A stretch of 50,050 bases of DNA, from contig JARYMF010000018.1 of assembly GCA_029907255.1 (NCBI GenBank), positions 1 to 50,050 of the forward strand, read 5' to 3'. Shown here piece after piece: positions 1 to 11,691 of this stretch; the first letter of the stretch is position 1, and the number at the start of each line of letters is the position of its first letter. The DNA comes from Armatimonadota bacterium (lineage in GTDB: Bacteria > Armatimonadota > UBA5829 > DTJY01). The notes below the pieces were generated by a model, which searched no databases, was not told the origin of the DNA, and saw nothing but the letters and a program-made list of their open reading frames with translations. Made by a program: the position numbers and the translations under genes.

Positions 1-2501
<2,501 letters not shown>

Positions 2502-2522
2502 TCAGGTAAGGCAAACCGCGTA

Positions 2523-2551
2523 ATTATATCACAGGAGGTGGCAATTGTAAA
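2523..2551 (-). promoter_or_regulatory. Sigma-70 promoter of eno-pyk
   Basis: On the minus strand the sequence is TTTACA, 17 bases, TATAAT, i.e. five of six and six of six consensus bases at ideal spacing. It lies about 65 bases upstream of the enolase start, which fits a short leader. Confidence 0.8.
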
Positions 2552-2871
2552 CCTGATGGCCTTTCTCACGAACGATATTTTAATGTCTACCCTAGCTTAA
2601 GAGAGAATGCTGGCGCAATTGAGCAAAATAGCAAATCGCAAGGGAAGTAAAGAAACAATAGGGGCTTCTAGCAATATAAGCCGGAGACTGGACATGCCCA
2701 AAGTAGGCTTCAAGCTAGTTTCTAATTGAGCGGTTACAGGCTATGAGCAGAAGAATGAATGGACCACGTTTGCTTTCGTGGTAGTGGTCGTCGAGCTTTT
2801 CTTTAGTAAGCCCATCTAAGTTAAACCTATTGCCTACTATATGCTAGTTAAATACACCGTATTTGTTATAA
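2552..2871. other. Non-coding stretch between hspR and eno promoter
   Basis: No open frame with gene-like content was found. A 6-bp hairpin (ACCACG / CGTGGT, arms 2763-2768 and 2777-2782) is followed in the minus direction by a T-rich run, so it may be the terminator of the dnaK-hspR operon. A second AT-rich imperfect hairpin (TAGTTA / TAACTA with AATAC / GTATT inside, 2845-2874) overlaps the hspR stop codon. Both terminator readings are tentative. Confidence 0.4.
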
Positions 2872-3210
2872 CTAACGCTGCTGCTCGAGCTCCATTATTC
2901 GGCGTTCCATCTCCTCCCGCATGCGGTTCATCTCTTCTTCCATGGTTTTCCGCATGTTTTCCATCTGCTCGAGCAGGCGAAATATGACTTCAACGCCGGC
3001 AAGATTGACACCTAAATCCTGTGTGAGACGCTGAATTTGGCGCAGTCGCTCAATGTCGCGGTCCGAATACATGCGATTTTTTCTTCCAACGCGCTTGGGC
3101 TTGATGAGCCCGATGCGCTCATACATTCTGAGCGTCTGCGGATGCATCTCACACAGTTTAGCCGCTACGCCTATCATGTATACGGGTTCATCTTCATCTC
3201 TCTGCGCCAT
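2872..3210 (-). CDS. hspR: HspR-type MerR-family heat-shock repressor
   Basis: DNA-binding repressor, 112 residues. The N-terminal winged helix-turn-helix (about residues 8-78) carries YMIGVAAKLCEMHPQTLRMYE followed by GLIKPKR and the R-x-Y-S-D-R-D-I segment typical of HspR and MerR proteins. The C-terminus (about 85-112) is a Met/Glu/Arg-rich predicted coiled coil. It is the last gene of the dnaK-hsp20-dnaJ-hspR operon, 67 bases after dnaJ, with AAGGGAGTGA as ribosome binding site. In known systems HspR binds HAIR inverted repeats, with DnaK as co-repressor; HAIR-like sites lie upstream of dnaK here (6637-6657, 6711-6731), which supports an autoregulatory role. Assignment to HspR rather than a generic MerR rests on sequence and context. 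Confidence 0.9.
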   Translation of the reverse strand: MAQRDEDEPVYMIGVAAKLCEMHPQTLRMYERIGLIKPKRVGRKNRMYSDRDIERLRQIQRLTQDLGVNLAGVEVIFRLLEQMENMRKTMEEEMNRMREEMERRIMELEQQR

Positions 3211-3277
3211 TATATGTCACTCCCTTCACAGACCACAGACGGCGTTCTGTTTTCCAAAACAATAATCCGCCTGCGTT

Positions 3278-4156
3278 CTATGCTGCCCCAGCAAGCTCCT
3301 GGATTATTTCCCTCTGCCTCTGGGTCAAATGCCTCGGCACAGCAATCTGCACCCGAACATATAGGTCGCCTCTTCCAGGCTTATTCAAACGGGGCATTCC
3401 TTGGCCAGCAAGCCGAAATGTCTGCCCTCCTTGTGTGCCCGGCGGCACCTTCATCGTAATACGACCCTTGAGCGTGGGAACGGTAACCTCTCCTCCAAGG
3501 GCAGCTGTGGCGAAAGGTATGGTTACTTCTGTGTATAAATCATCTCCTCTTCTCTCGAAGCGCGAATCCGGCCGAATCCTTACTATTAGGTAGAGATCGC
3601 CTCGTTCTCCTGTTGGACCAGGAGCACCTTTGCCTGCAAGCCGAATCCGCGACCCATCAGCAACACCAGGGGGAATTTTAACTTCGAACCTCTGTGGAGG
3701 CTTCCCTGGCTCGATGGGAATCGAGAATGTTTTTGTTGCCCCTTCATATGCCTCTTGGAGTGTGACCTCTATTTGCGCTTCGACGTCTGCCCCCCTAGCT
3801 GGGCGTGTGCGCATTCCTCCGCGAGGCCCAAAGAGCATGTCAAAGAAATCGCTAAATCCCCCAAATCCACCTCCAAGGTCAAAATCGCCAAACGTCTCGT
3901 AGGTGAAACCTCCCGGCCCACCCGCCGTAGCAGCCCAAGGTTCGCGACTTAGCATATCGTACTTTGCGCGCTTCTCCTTATCGCTTAATACCTCGTAGGC
4001 TTCGCTAATTTCTTTAAATTTTTCCTCCGCTTCCTTGTTGCCAGGGTTTACATCCGGGTGGTATTTCCGGGCTAGCCTACGATAGGCTTGCTTGATTTCC
4101 TTTTCGGTGGCGTCTCTTTTTACTCCGAGTATGGCGTAATAATCTTTGTAGTTCAT
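3278..4156 (-). CDS. DnaJ/CbpA-type Hsp40 co-chaperone without zinc finger
   Basis: J-domain co-chaperone that stimulates the ATPase of DnaK. The J domain covers residues 1-70 with the essential HPD at 33-35. A Gly/Phe-rich linker follows (about 75-110), then the two beta-barrel substrate-binding domains (about 120-285) with [17 protein letters not shown] and [17 protein letters not shown]. The four CxxCxGxG zinc-finger repeats of classical DnaJ are absent, so this is a type II (CbpA-like) protein of 292 residues. The start is ATG 4156. No good Shine-Dalgarno sequence precedes it; instead, the arm of a 14-bp inverted repeat (4169-4230) ends 12 bases upstream, which may affect its translation. 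Confidence 0.94.
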   Translation of the reverse strand: MNYKDYYAILGVKRDATEKEIKQAYRRLARKYHPDVNPGNKEAEEKFKEISEAYEVLSDKEKRAKYDMLSREPWAATAGGPGGFTYETFGDFDLGGGFGGFSDFFDMLFGPRGGMRTRPARGADVEAQIEVTLQEAYEGATKTFSIPIEPGKPPQRFEVKIPPGVADGSRIRLAGKGAPGPTGERGDLYLIVRIRPDSRFERRGDDLYTEVTIPFATAALGGEVTVPTLKGRITMKVPPGTQGGQTFRLAGQGMPRLNKPGRGDLYVRVQIAVPRHLTQRQREIIQELAGAA

Positions 4157-4168
4157 AGGAGTTCGAAC

Positions 4169-4230
4169 ATGAAGGGGGAATGGGAAATGTTTGCGACTCG
4201 GTTCTCTTTTTTAGCTCATTCCCCCTTCAT
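4169..4230. repeat. 14-bp perfect inverted repeat between hsp20 and dnaJ
   Basis: Arms ATGAAGGGGGAATG (4169-4182) and CATTCCCCCTTCAT (4217-4230) are perfectly complementary with a 34-base loop. They fill most of the 81-base gap between hsp20 and dnaJ. In the minus-strand transcript one arm ends 12 nt before the dnaJ start codon. No U-run follows, so a simple intrinsic terminator is unlikely; an mRNA processing, stability or translation-control element is possible. Confidence 0.85.
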
Positions 4231-4237
4231 TGACATG

Positions 4238-4681
4238 TTATTCTATAGCTACCTCGACCTTCTTTGGCTTAATTTCTTCTGCCTTAGGGACGGTAACCTC
4301 GAGTATGCCGTCCTTGTACGTTGCCTTAATTTCGTCGGCCTTTACTGGCACATTCAGTGTAAACGAACGCTGAAACTTGCCATACGCCCGCTCAATGCGG
4401 ACATAATTTTCTTTTCCTTCTTCTTGTTCAAACTTGCGCTCTCCACGGATGGTGAGCGTATCGCCATGCATCTCAACATCCATGTCTTCTTTGCTCATTC
4501 CAGGCAGCTCAGCCCGGAGCACGAACTTATCTTCGTCCTCAACCACATCCACAGGCGGCGCCCATGACCTCGAAGCTGGCGCTCCTCGTCCAGGTCTTGT
4601 CATAGCTTCTTGGAAGAGCCTATTTACATCCTCACGCAAGTTTTCCAACTCACGAAATGGATCCCATCTTAAGATACTCAC
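4238..4681 (-). CDS. Small heat-shock protein, Hsp20/alpha-crystallin family
   Basis: ATP-independent holdase chaperone that keeps unfolding proteins soluble for DnaK. The protein is 147 residues, typical for the family. The N-terminus SILRWDPFRELENLREDVNRLFQ is followed by an alpha-crystallin domain (about residues 42-135) with PPVDVVEDEDKFVLRAELPG, the FTLNVPVKADEIKA strand and the GILEVTVPK motif. The start is placed at GTG 4679-4681 because GGAGGTGA sits eight bases upstream; a longer reading from an upstream ATG would add 25 residues unlike the family. It lies 91 bases after dnaK in the same operon. Confidence 0.95.
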   Translation of the reverse strand: MSILRWDPFRELENLREDVNRLFQEAMTRPGRGAPASRSWAPPVDVVEDEDKFVLRAELPGMSKEDMDVEMHGDTLTIRGERKFEQEEGKENYVRIERAYGKFQRSFTLNVPVKADEIKATYKDGILEVTVPKAEEIKPKKVEVAIE

Positions 4682-4772
4682 GGCTGTTTCACCTCCGGTT
4701 AAGAGATTTTTACACTGCCGTCCATGGTGCGGCTCGCAAACATCAGCGAGCCACACCCATCAGCGTTCGTCG

Positions 4773-6605
<1,833 letters not shown>

Positions 6606-6636
6606 TTAAGGTTCACCTCCTGATAAACTTCATACC

Positions 6637-6657
6637 CTTGAGTCTGCAAAACTAAAC
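6637..6657 (-). promoter_or_regulatory. Second, weaker HAIR-like half-site pair
   Basis: On the plus strand CTTGAGT (6637-6643), seven bases, ACTAAAC (6651-6657) matches the HspR HAIR consensus CTTGAGT-N7-ACTCAAG at 12 of 14 positions. It lies between the dnaK promoter and its ribosome binding site, a suitable place for a secondary operator. Confidence 0.5.
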
Positions 6658-6701
6658 TGAATAGCAATCGCTTAATAGCACATCTTCCTAAGCCTAAGTG
6701 G

Positions 6702-6730
6702 ATTATAACACTTGAGTGTCATATTGTCAA
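6702..6730 (-). promoter_or_regulatory. Perfect consensus promoter of the dnaK operon
   Basis: The minus strand reads TTGACA, 17 bases, TATAAT, an exact match to the vegetative sigma-factor consensus. The operator at 6711-6731 covers the -35 box and most of the spacer, so repressor binding would block RNA polymerase. This fits a strong promoter held down by HspR. Confidence 0.9.
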
Positions 6731-6731
6731 G
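6711..6731 (-). promoter_or_regulatory. HAIR-like HspR operator
   Basis: The minus strand reads CTTGACA, seven bases, ACTCAAG, 12 of 14 matches to the HAIR consensus CTTGAGT-N7-ACTCAAG. The site is the core of a perfect 9-bp inverted repeat AACACTTGA / TCAAGTGTT (6707-6715 and 6727-6735). Its overlap with the dnaK promoter and the presence of hspR in the same operon make it a convincing operator by inference. Confidence 0.8.
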
Positions 6732-6824
6732 TGTTTTGATAAAAAATTTTCCATTTATATTATTGGCATTTCCTTAATAGTTTTCATTACTTTCGATTCC
6801 CAACACATAGGTTAATCGCATGTC

Positions 6825-6854
6825 TTCCCAATTTACCTCTCGGTATGATATACT
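6825..6854 (+). promoter_or_regulatory. Possible promoter of the multiheme cytochrome operon
   Basis: TATACT at 6849-6854 resembles a -10 box, with a weak TTCCCA 18 bases upstream. The resulting leader would be about 30 bases. The -35 match is poor, so an activator or another sigma factor may be needed. Confidence 0.35.
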
Positions 6855-6889
6855 AAAAGTGCCAACTGAGATTGTCATATCAAAATCCG

Positions 6890-8191
6890 ATGGAAAAACA
6901 CTCTATAATTTTAAATACCATAGCACCACCGCTCGGTTTTCTCGCTTTTTTGGCTTTGTTTTCTTCTTTTCTTCCAGGAGTCGCACTTGCAGACAATTCT
7001 CAATGCATGATGTGCCACAGCGCCCAGAGTTTGAGCAAAACCTCTGAAGGAAAGCAAGTTTTACTATACGTTGACGCAGAAATTTTATCCAAATCGTCTC
7101 ATAGGGCTTTGATGTGCACGGACTGCCATACCGATTTACGCGGCGAAAAATTGCCTCATCGTCCAAATGTTGCCCCCGTTATGTGTACCCGATGTCACGG
7201 CAAGAGAAGTGCCGATGGGGATAGAGATATTATACTCATGCGCCAATTTGCTTCCAGCGTCCACGCACAAACTGCCCGGCAAGGAGACAAAAAAATAGTG
7301 CATTGTAAAGATTGCCACGGAACCCACGACATTAGACCAGCACGCGATCCGCATTCTATGGTTTCGCGGGCCAATATAGTTGTAACTTGCAGCAAGTGTC
7401 ACTCTGACGCCGCCACCGCCGCTAGATACAACCTAACTAATGTAAAAAAAATCAGGTTGTATACGAGGAGCGTCCACTGCAAGCTAAACAAGTCAAATGG
7501 CCTTCCACCTACTGCAGTTTGCACCGATTGCCATGGGACGCACGAAATTCTTGCGCCTGAAAACCCCAAGTCATTGGTCAACAAAGCAAACATATCTAAA
7601 ACATGCGGGGAATGCCATAGAAAGCAGTTAATAACTTACCAGAAAAGCATCCATGGTGAAGCAATCATGAGTGGCATGTTAGATGCGGCGGCATGTAGCG
7701 ATTGCCATGGAACCCACTTAATACTTCCGAGTTACAACCCTGATTCTACGGTTTACCCTACCAACGTGCGGATGACCTGTTCTAAATGTCATGAGAACCC
7801 AAAGATTCAAGAAAAATACAAAATTCCTGCAAACCGGCTAGCATCATATAACACTAGCTATCATGGCATCGCAAATAGATATGGCAATGTATTAGCGGCA
7901 AATTGTGCTTCTTGCCATGGGTCCCATGACATCAGACCATCAAGAGATTCTAGGTCGGCAACAAATAAGAAGAACCTGCCCAAAGTGTGCGGCAAGTGTC
8001 ACCAAACAAATGCTCAGAACTTTGCTAAGGGCAGTGTTCATTTAGAACCCTCGCCCCAAAAGGACATAGTGGTTTTCTGGGTTGGCACAGCATATCGAGT
8101 GTTTGTCTCTCTAATAATACTTGCTTTTTGCGGTTACATTACGCTTGACCTACTGGCGCACTTAAGAAACAAAAAGAGAGGTAACGGATAA
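6890..8191 (+). CDS. Membrane-anchored undecaheme c-type cytochrome
   Basis: Electron-transfer protein with eleven CxxCH haem-attachment motifs (CMMCH, CTDCH, CTRCH, CKDCH, CSKCH, CTDCH, CGECH, CSDCH, CSKCH, CASCH, CGKCH). A signal peptide covers about residues 1-34 (ends GVALA-DNSQ) and a membrane segment near the C-terminus (AYRVFVSLIILAFCGYITLDLLAHL) anchors it with a basic tail, so the haem domain should be periplasmic. Four motifs occur in the repeated context CxxCHG(T/S)H, indicating internal duplication. I prefer ATG 6890; a TTG six codons upstream is possible, and neither has a strong ribosome binding site. Its TAATG junction with the following cytochrome b gene implies coupling and a shared complex. 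Oxidation partner is unknown. Confidence 0.93.
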   Translation: MEKHSIILNTIAPPLGFLAFLALFSSFLPGVALADNSQCMMCHSAQSLSKTSEGKQVLLYVDAEILSKSSHRALMCTDCHTDLRGEKLPHRPNVAPVMCTRCHGKRSADGDRDIILMRQFASSVHAQTARQGDKKIVHCKDCHGTHDIRPARDPHSMVSRANIVVTCSKCHSDAATAARYNLTNVKKIRLYTRSVHCKLNKSNGLPPTAVCTDCHGTHEILAPENPKSLVNKANISKTCGECHRKQLITYQKSIHGEAIMSGMLDAAACSDCHGTHLILPSYNPDSTVYPTNVRMTCSKCHENPKIQEKYKIPANRLASYNTSYHGIANRYGNVLAANCASCHGSHDIRPSRDSRSATNKKNLPKVCGKCHQTNAQNFAKGSVHLEPSPQKDIVVFWVGTAYRVFVSLIILAFCGYITLDLLAHLRNKKRGNG

Positions 8192-8922
8192 TGGCGCTTG
8201 CAGAAAAAAGACAAGCTGAAAAAACACGATACTTCGAGCGGTTCTCTTTAAATCGAAGGATTCAGCACATTGTGCTTATGTTTAGCTTCACCCTGCTTGT
8301 TATTACAGGCCTGCCGGTGCGCTATTCAGATTCGCAAATTTCTGCAACGATAATCCAAATAATGGGTGGATTTACAGCGCGGGCAATACTACACCGTGTT
8401 GGCGCAGTAATCTTAATATGCCTAGCAGTTTATCACGTTATCCACACTGCATTAACCCATGAGGGACGCAATGAGTTCAGAGCACTTCTTCCAAGATGGA
8501 AAGATTTCACAGACCTTTTTCATATGCTTAAGTACTACTTCGCCCTTGCTAAAAGTAAGCCAAAGTTCGACCGATACAATTACATCGAAAAATTCGAGTA
8601 TTTCGCAGTTGGTTGGGGCTCTGTAGTGATGATTCTAACTGGTTTTATACTCTGGTTTGAGGATAAATCAATAAACATTCTTCCGCTTTGGGCACTTGAC
8701 GTTGCAAGAGCAGTACACAGCTGGGAGGCATTGCTTGCGTTCCTAACCATCCTTATTTGGCATATGTACCATGTGCATCTCAAACCAGGACATTTTCCTA
8801 TGGACAGAGTCTGGATTGACGGCAAAATATCCGAGGACAAAATTAAGCACAATCATCCGCTTGAATACGAGCGCATAGTCAATCAGGCAGAAAAGAATGA
8901 GAATGCAATCATCGCAAAGTGA
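8191..8922 (+). CDS. Cytochrome b561/FdhI-like diheme b-type cytochrome
   Basis: Integral membrane b-type cytochrome of 243 residues, related to the gamma subunits of formate dehydrogenase and Ni,Fe-hydrogenase. About four hydrophobic helices are visible (near residues 24-45, 64-90, 142-162, 182-207). Candidate haem-ligand histidines lie in RRIQHIVLM, AILHRVGA, YHVIH, AVHSWEA and WHMYHVHLK. It likely exchanges electrons between the quinone pool and the flanking multihaem cytochromes. The start codon overlaps the previous stop, and its end overlaps the next gene by 26 bases, so all three genes form one tight operon. Exact quinone direction cannot be read from sequence. Confidence 0.9.
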   Translation: MALAEKRQAEKTRYFERFSLNRRIQHIVLMFSFTLLVITGLPVRYSDSQISATIIQIMGGFTARAILHRVGAVILICLAVYHVIHTALTHEGRNEFRALLPRWKDFTDLFHMLKYYFALAKSKPKFDRYNYIEKFEYFAVGWGSVVMILTGFILWFEDKSINILPLWALDVARAVHSWEALLAFLTILIWHMYHVHLKPGHFPMDRVWIDGKISEDKIKHNHPLEYERIVNQAEKNENAIIAK

Positions 8923-10768
8923 AGAGGGGCGCGGAATTATCCGCCGCTGGTTAACTTCGAAAATTACCATACCCATTTGCCGATGGGTTGTGAGCTGGTG
9001 GCTACTCCTCGCCTTTGCGGCTCCTGTTTTAATTGGCGTTACAGGCGGCGTTGTTTACTCAAAAAGGCCCATTTTCTGCACTGCATGCCACGAGATGCGC
9101 TTTGCCATCCAAACCTGGCGCGTGTCTCTCCACAAAAATGTCTCCTGTGAGCAATGCCACGTCGTGCCAAGCATTAGTAGCATGATACGTGCTAAGAGGG
9201 GCGATGGCGAAAAGTTTTTGTACGAAACTGAGCTTGGTAATGAATCAAAGAACATCCAAGCTAATATCTTGAACGCCAATTGTGAAAAATGTCACACCAA
9301 TATAGCGGATTCTATAGTCCACCACAACCTCAAGATTACCCACAGAAGACACCTAGAAAGAGGCATCGAGTGCACATTTTGCCATGACGATATCGTCCAC
9401 GATCCAGATGCAACTACAAAGGATATTCTTAAGAACACCCTTAAGAATATCCTCAAAATGACCGTCTGTTTCGATTGCCATGACGGCAGAAAAGCAAGCA
9501 ATTCCTGCAACCTATGTCATGAGACATTTAGTTCAAAGCAAACAGATAAGTTTTCATCTGAATGGATAACAACACACAAGCAAGCGATTGCCAAGCATAA
9601 CGCCTACCTCAAAAGGTACCTCAATGAAGAGTTCTGTAAGAATTGTCATCGCTTTGCAACTGCGAGCAAGATATCAACAGAAACCTCTTCCAACAAACAT
9701 AAGCAACCGGCTCACCCCTTGGGTTGGATTAAAACCCATCCAGAATCAGCAAAGAAGAATCCCGGAAACTGCGTAAACTGCCATAAGGAAGGATTCTGCA
9801 TTGCATGTCATCAAGAAAAGATTCCTGCCTCACATAAGGATTCAAAGTGGACTAGTATTCACGGTCGGCAAATCACCCAAAATGCAGAAAGCTGTCTGGC
9901 TTGTCACAAATCCGCCTTTTGTCTGAAATGCCACGAAACAAAGCTTCCGCCTTCGCACGACTCAAGCTGGGTCAAGCGGCATTCAACACAGGCAAACATA
10001 GGCAGAAAGACGTGTGAAACATGCCATACAAAAGATTACTGCAGGAGTTGTCATGGCCTTGACATGCCACATCCACAAAACTGGCAAACTAGGCATACGT
10101 CTGCCGCATTGAAAAGCAAACAGACCTGCCAGCGCTGCCACCAAGATGACTTCTGTACCTCATGCCATCTCAGCAGTCGCCCAAAAAGCCACACTTTCGA
10201 TTGGGTCAAGACGCATGGGTCTAGTGCCAGCAATCGGTCGGCTTGCTATGGCTGCCACGATGAGCGATTCTGTGAGTCATGCCACGCCACCACCATGCCT
10301 GCTTCACACAAGGGTAATTGGCTGAAAACCCATGGCAAAACTGCAGTGAAAAACACTAAATCTTGCTTGGTCTGCCACAGAACTCAAAGTTGCTCTGATT
10401 GCCACAAAGTTGAGATGCCACACAAGCCAAGCTGGTTGATGGGGCATAAGGATTCAGCAAAGTCCGAGTCAACAGCATGCCTCCGCTGTCATAATTCCTC
10501 TGATTGCGCTAAGTGCCACAGCGCAGCTCCCGCATCCCATGCGGGCGAATTTAAGAAAAAACATTCCGAGCAAGGAAAGGCTTCGCCCCAACTTTGCGAC
10601 CTGTGCCATGGTAAGGATTCATGCCAGAAGTGCCATGGGGTAGAGATGCCGCATCCATCCAATTTTATCATGGAGCACAAGAAACACGGCGCCAGCCTTG
10701 CTCAAGGCTCTCCGTGCTTCAAATGCCATGAGGAGAAATACTGCCGAATGTGCCATCCCTCAAATTGA
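8897..10768 (+). CDS. 25-heme NapC/NirT-like cytochrome with nine di-heme repeats
   Basis: Predicted membrane-tethered electron conduit of 623 residues with 25 CxxCH motifs. Residues 1-60 hold one membrane helix followed by SKRPIFCTACHEM and SCEQCHVVPS, as in NapC/NirT quinol dehydrogenases. Residues about 60-276 hold seven motifs in less regular spacing. Residues 277-623 consist of nine tandem repeats of about 38 residues: (W/F)-x3-H, 8-12 residues, C-x2-CH-x4-C-x2-CH, then PxSH or MPH in eight of nine. Each repeat binds two haems and supplies about two extra histidines, enough for bis-His ligation. The start is ATG 8897 or ATG 8903. No close named homologue is recalled; function as a periplasmic wire or extracellular transfer path is inferred. 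Confidence 0.92.
   Translation: MRMQSSQSEEGRGIIRRWLTSKITIPICRWVVSWWLLLAFAAPVLIGVTGGVVYSKRPIFCTACHEMRFAIQTWRVSLHKNVSCEQCHVVPSISSMIRAKRGDGEKFLYETELGNESKNIQANILNANCEKCHTNIADSIVHHNLKITHRRHLERGIECTFCHDDIVHDPDATTKDILKNTLKNILKMTVCFDCHDGRKASNSCNLCHETFSSKQTDKFSSEWITTHKQAIAKHNAYLKRYLNEEFCKNCHRFATASKISTETSSNKHKQPAHPLGWIKTHPESAKKNPGNCVNCHKEGFCIACHQEKIPASHKDSKWTSIHGRQITQNAESCLACHKSAFCLKCHETKLPPSHDSSWVKRHSTQANIGRKTCETCHTKDYCRSCHGLDMPHPQNWQTRHTSAALKSKQTCQRCHQDDFCTSCHLSSRPKSHTFDWVKTHGSSASNRSACYGCHDERFCESCHATTMPASHKGNWLKTHGKTAVKNTKSCLVCHRTQSCSDCHKVEMPHKPSWLMGHKDSAKSESTACLRCHNSSDCAKCHSAAPASHAGEFKKKHSEQGKASPQLCDLCHGKDSCQKCHGVEMPHPSNFIMEHKKHGASLAQGSPCFKCHEEKYCRMCHPSN
9420..9453 (+). repeat. 14-bp perfect hairpin inside the 25-heme cytochrome gene
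   Basis: Arms AGGATATTCTTAAG (9420-9433) and CTTAAGAATATCCT (9440-9453) are perfectly complementary with a six-base loop. It encodes the lysine-rich linker KDILKNTLKNILK between the fourth and fifth haem motifs. No T-run follows. Confidence 0.9.
9725..10768 (+). repeat. Nine tandem di-heme coding repeats
   Basis: Nine units of about 115 bases encode W/F-x3-H ... CxxCH-x4-CxxCH ... PxSH or MPH. The opening aromatic-x3-His is present in all nine units (WIKTH, WTSIH, WVKRH, WQTRH, WVKTH, WLKTH, WLMGH, FKKKH, FIMEH). The units differ at the nucleotide level, so the duplications are old. Confidence 0.88.
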
Positions 10769-10771
10769 TTG

Positions 10772-11620
10772 CTAAATCTCAACCCACAATCCGCCAGCAG
10801 CTAGAGACTGGTCTGCATATTCGAGAACCGTGACCAGCTCCATGGCAAGCTCACCAGGAAATGGTGGAATGCAGATCCGAAAGAATTCGATTACCCTCTT
10901 CATAAGGTTCGCATAAAAGCCGTCATAGTCCTGAATTGTTGTATAAAGGTATTTTTCGCGGTTAAGTCGGATGCCAAGGGTCCACGGAAAAATCTGCCAC
11001 ATATCGCTCGACCAGCGGACTGTCACAAAAGCCTTTCTTCCATCGCCATAATCGAGAGTTACCACACGGCTGGACTCCGTGCCGGTGTCTATCAGCCGCT
11101 TAATACCAGGACCCATGACTCGCAGTGCCATCGAAAGCGTATGGAGCCCATAGTTCTTCCACTCGCCCATGCCGGTAACAAAGACTTCCGCAGGTGGCTC
11201 AGCTATCTGATTGAGCAAATCCTCAAGCTCGACCGCAAAAGCAAGGGCTGAACTCGATGTAATTGGTGTGTTATGCTTTCTTGCAAGCTCAACAATTTCT
11301 TTGGCCTCAGAAACTTTAAAAGCAAGTGCCTTATCAATTGCAGTAGGTTTCCCATAAGGGAGAACCTCCCTCGCTAGTTTTAAATGGTCATCTATATTGT
11401 CGGGGGCTAGGATGAATACCGCATCAGACTTCTGACATACTTCGGCAATGCTCCCCGCCCTTGGGACGCTATTCTTTTCGCACCAATCGCCATCCTTTGG
11501 GTCCGATTCCCACGCTATGGCAACCTCTGCTCCCAAATCTGATAGCGGCCCGCGAATCAACGAAAGAAACTTGTCCGCATGATAGTTGTTTAGATGATGG
11601 TCAACAAATCCTATGCGCAT
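10772..11620 (-). CDS. Divergent Gfo/Idh/MocA-like oxidoreductase
   Basis: Probable NAD(P)-dependent oxidoreductase relative, 282 residues. The fold is suggested by the N-terminal Rossmann order MRIGFVDHHLNNYHADKFL ... EVAIAWESDP, the segment SDAVFILAPDNIDDHLKLAREVL and IDKALAFKVSEAKEI, which corresponds to the EKP region of the family. The usual GxGxxG loop is replaced by DHHLNN and the EKP lysine region reads DKA, so nucleotide binding may be altered. It is shorter than typical members (about 330-360). The gene ends three bases from the end of the convergent 25-haem cytochrome gene. No substrate can be named. Confidence 0.75.
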   Translation of the reverse strand: MRIGFVDHHLNNYHADKFLSLIRGPLSDLGAEVAIAWESDPKDGDWCEKNSVPRAGSIAEVCQKSDAVFILAPDNIDDHLKLAREVLPYGKPTAIDKALAFKVSEAKEIVELARKHNTPITSSSALAFAVELEDLLNQIAEPPAEVFVTGMGEWKNYGLHTLSMALRVMGPGIKRLIDTGTESSRVVTLDYGDGRKAFVTVRWSSDMWQIFPWTLGIRLNREKYLYTTIQDYDGFYANLMKRVIEFFRICIPPFPGELAMELVTVLEYADQSLAAGGLWVEI

Positions 11621-11691
11621 TGAAACCTCCTCAGCAGAATAATGTTAGCCTGCCAATCTCGGCAGCATTAACTATCAAGACTTACATCCAC

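Noticed and set aside
4088..4567. Plus-strand open frame of 159 codons across dnaJ-hsp20
   Set aside because: It crosses the inverted repeat and two real genes on the other strand, and its hydrophobic composition is a by-product of the antisense frame.
9725..10768. CRISPR-like array
   Set aside because: The regular spacing of about 115 bases comes from coding repeats with conserved protein motifs; the DNA repeats are not identical and no cas genes are near.
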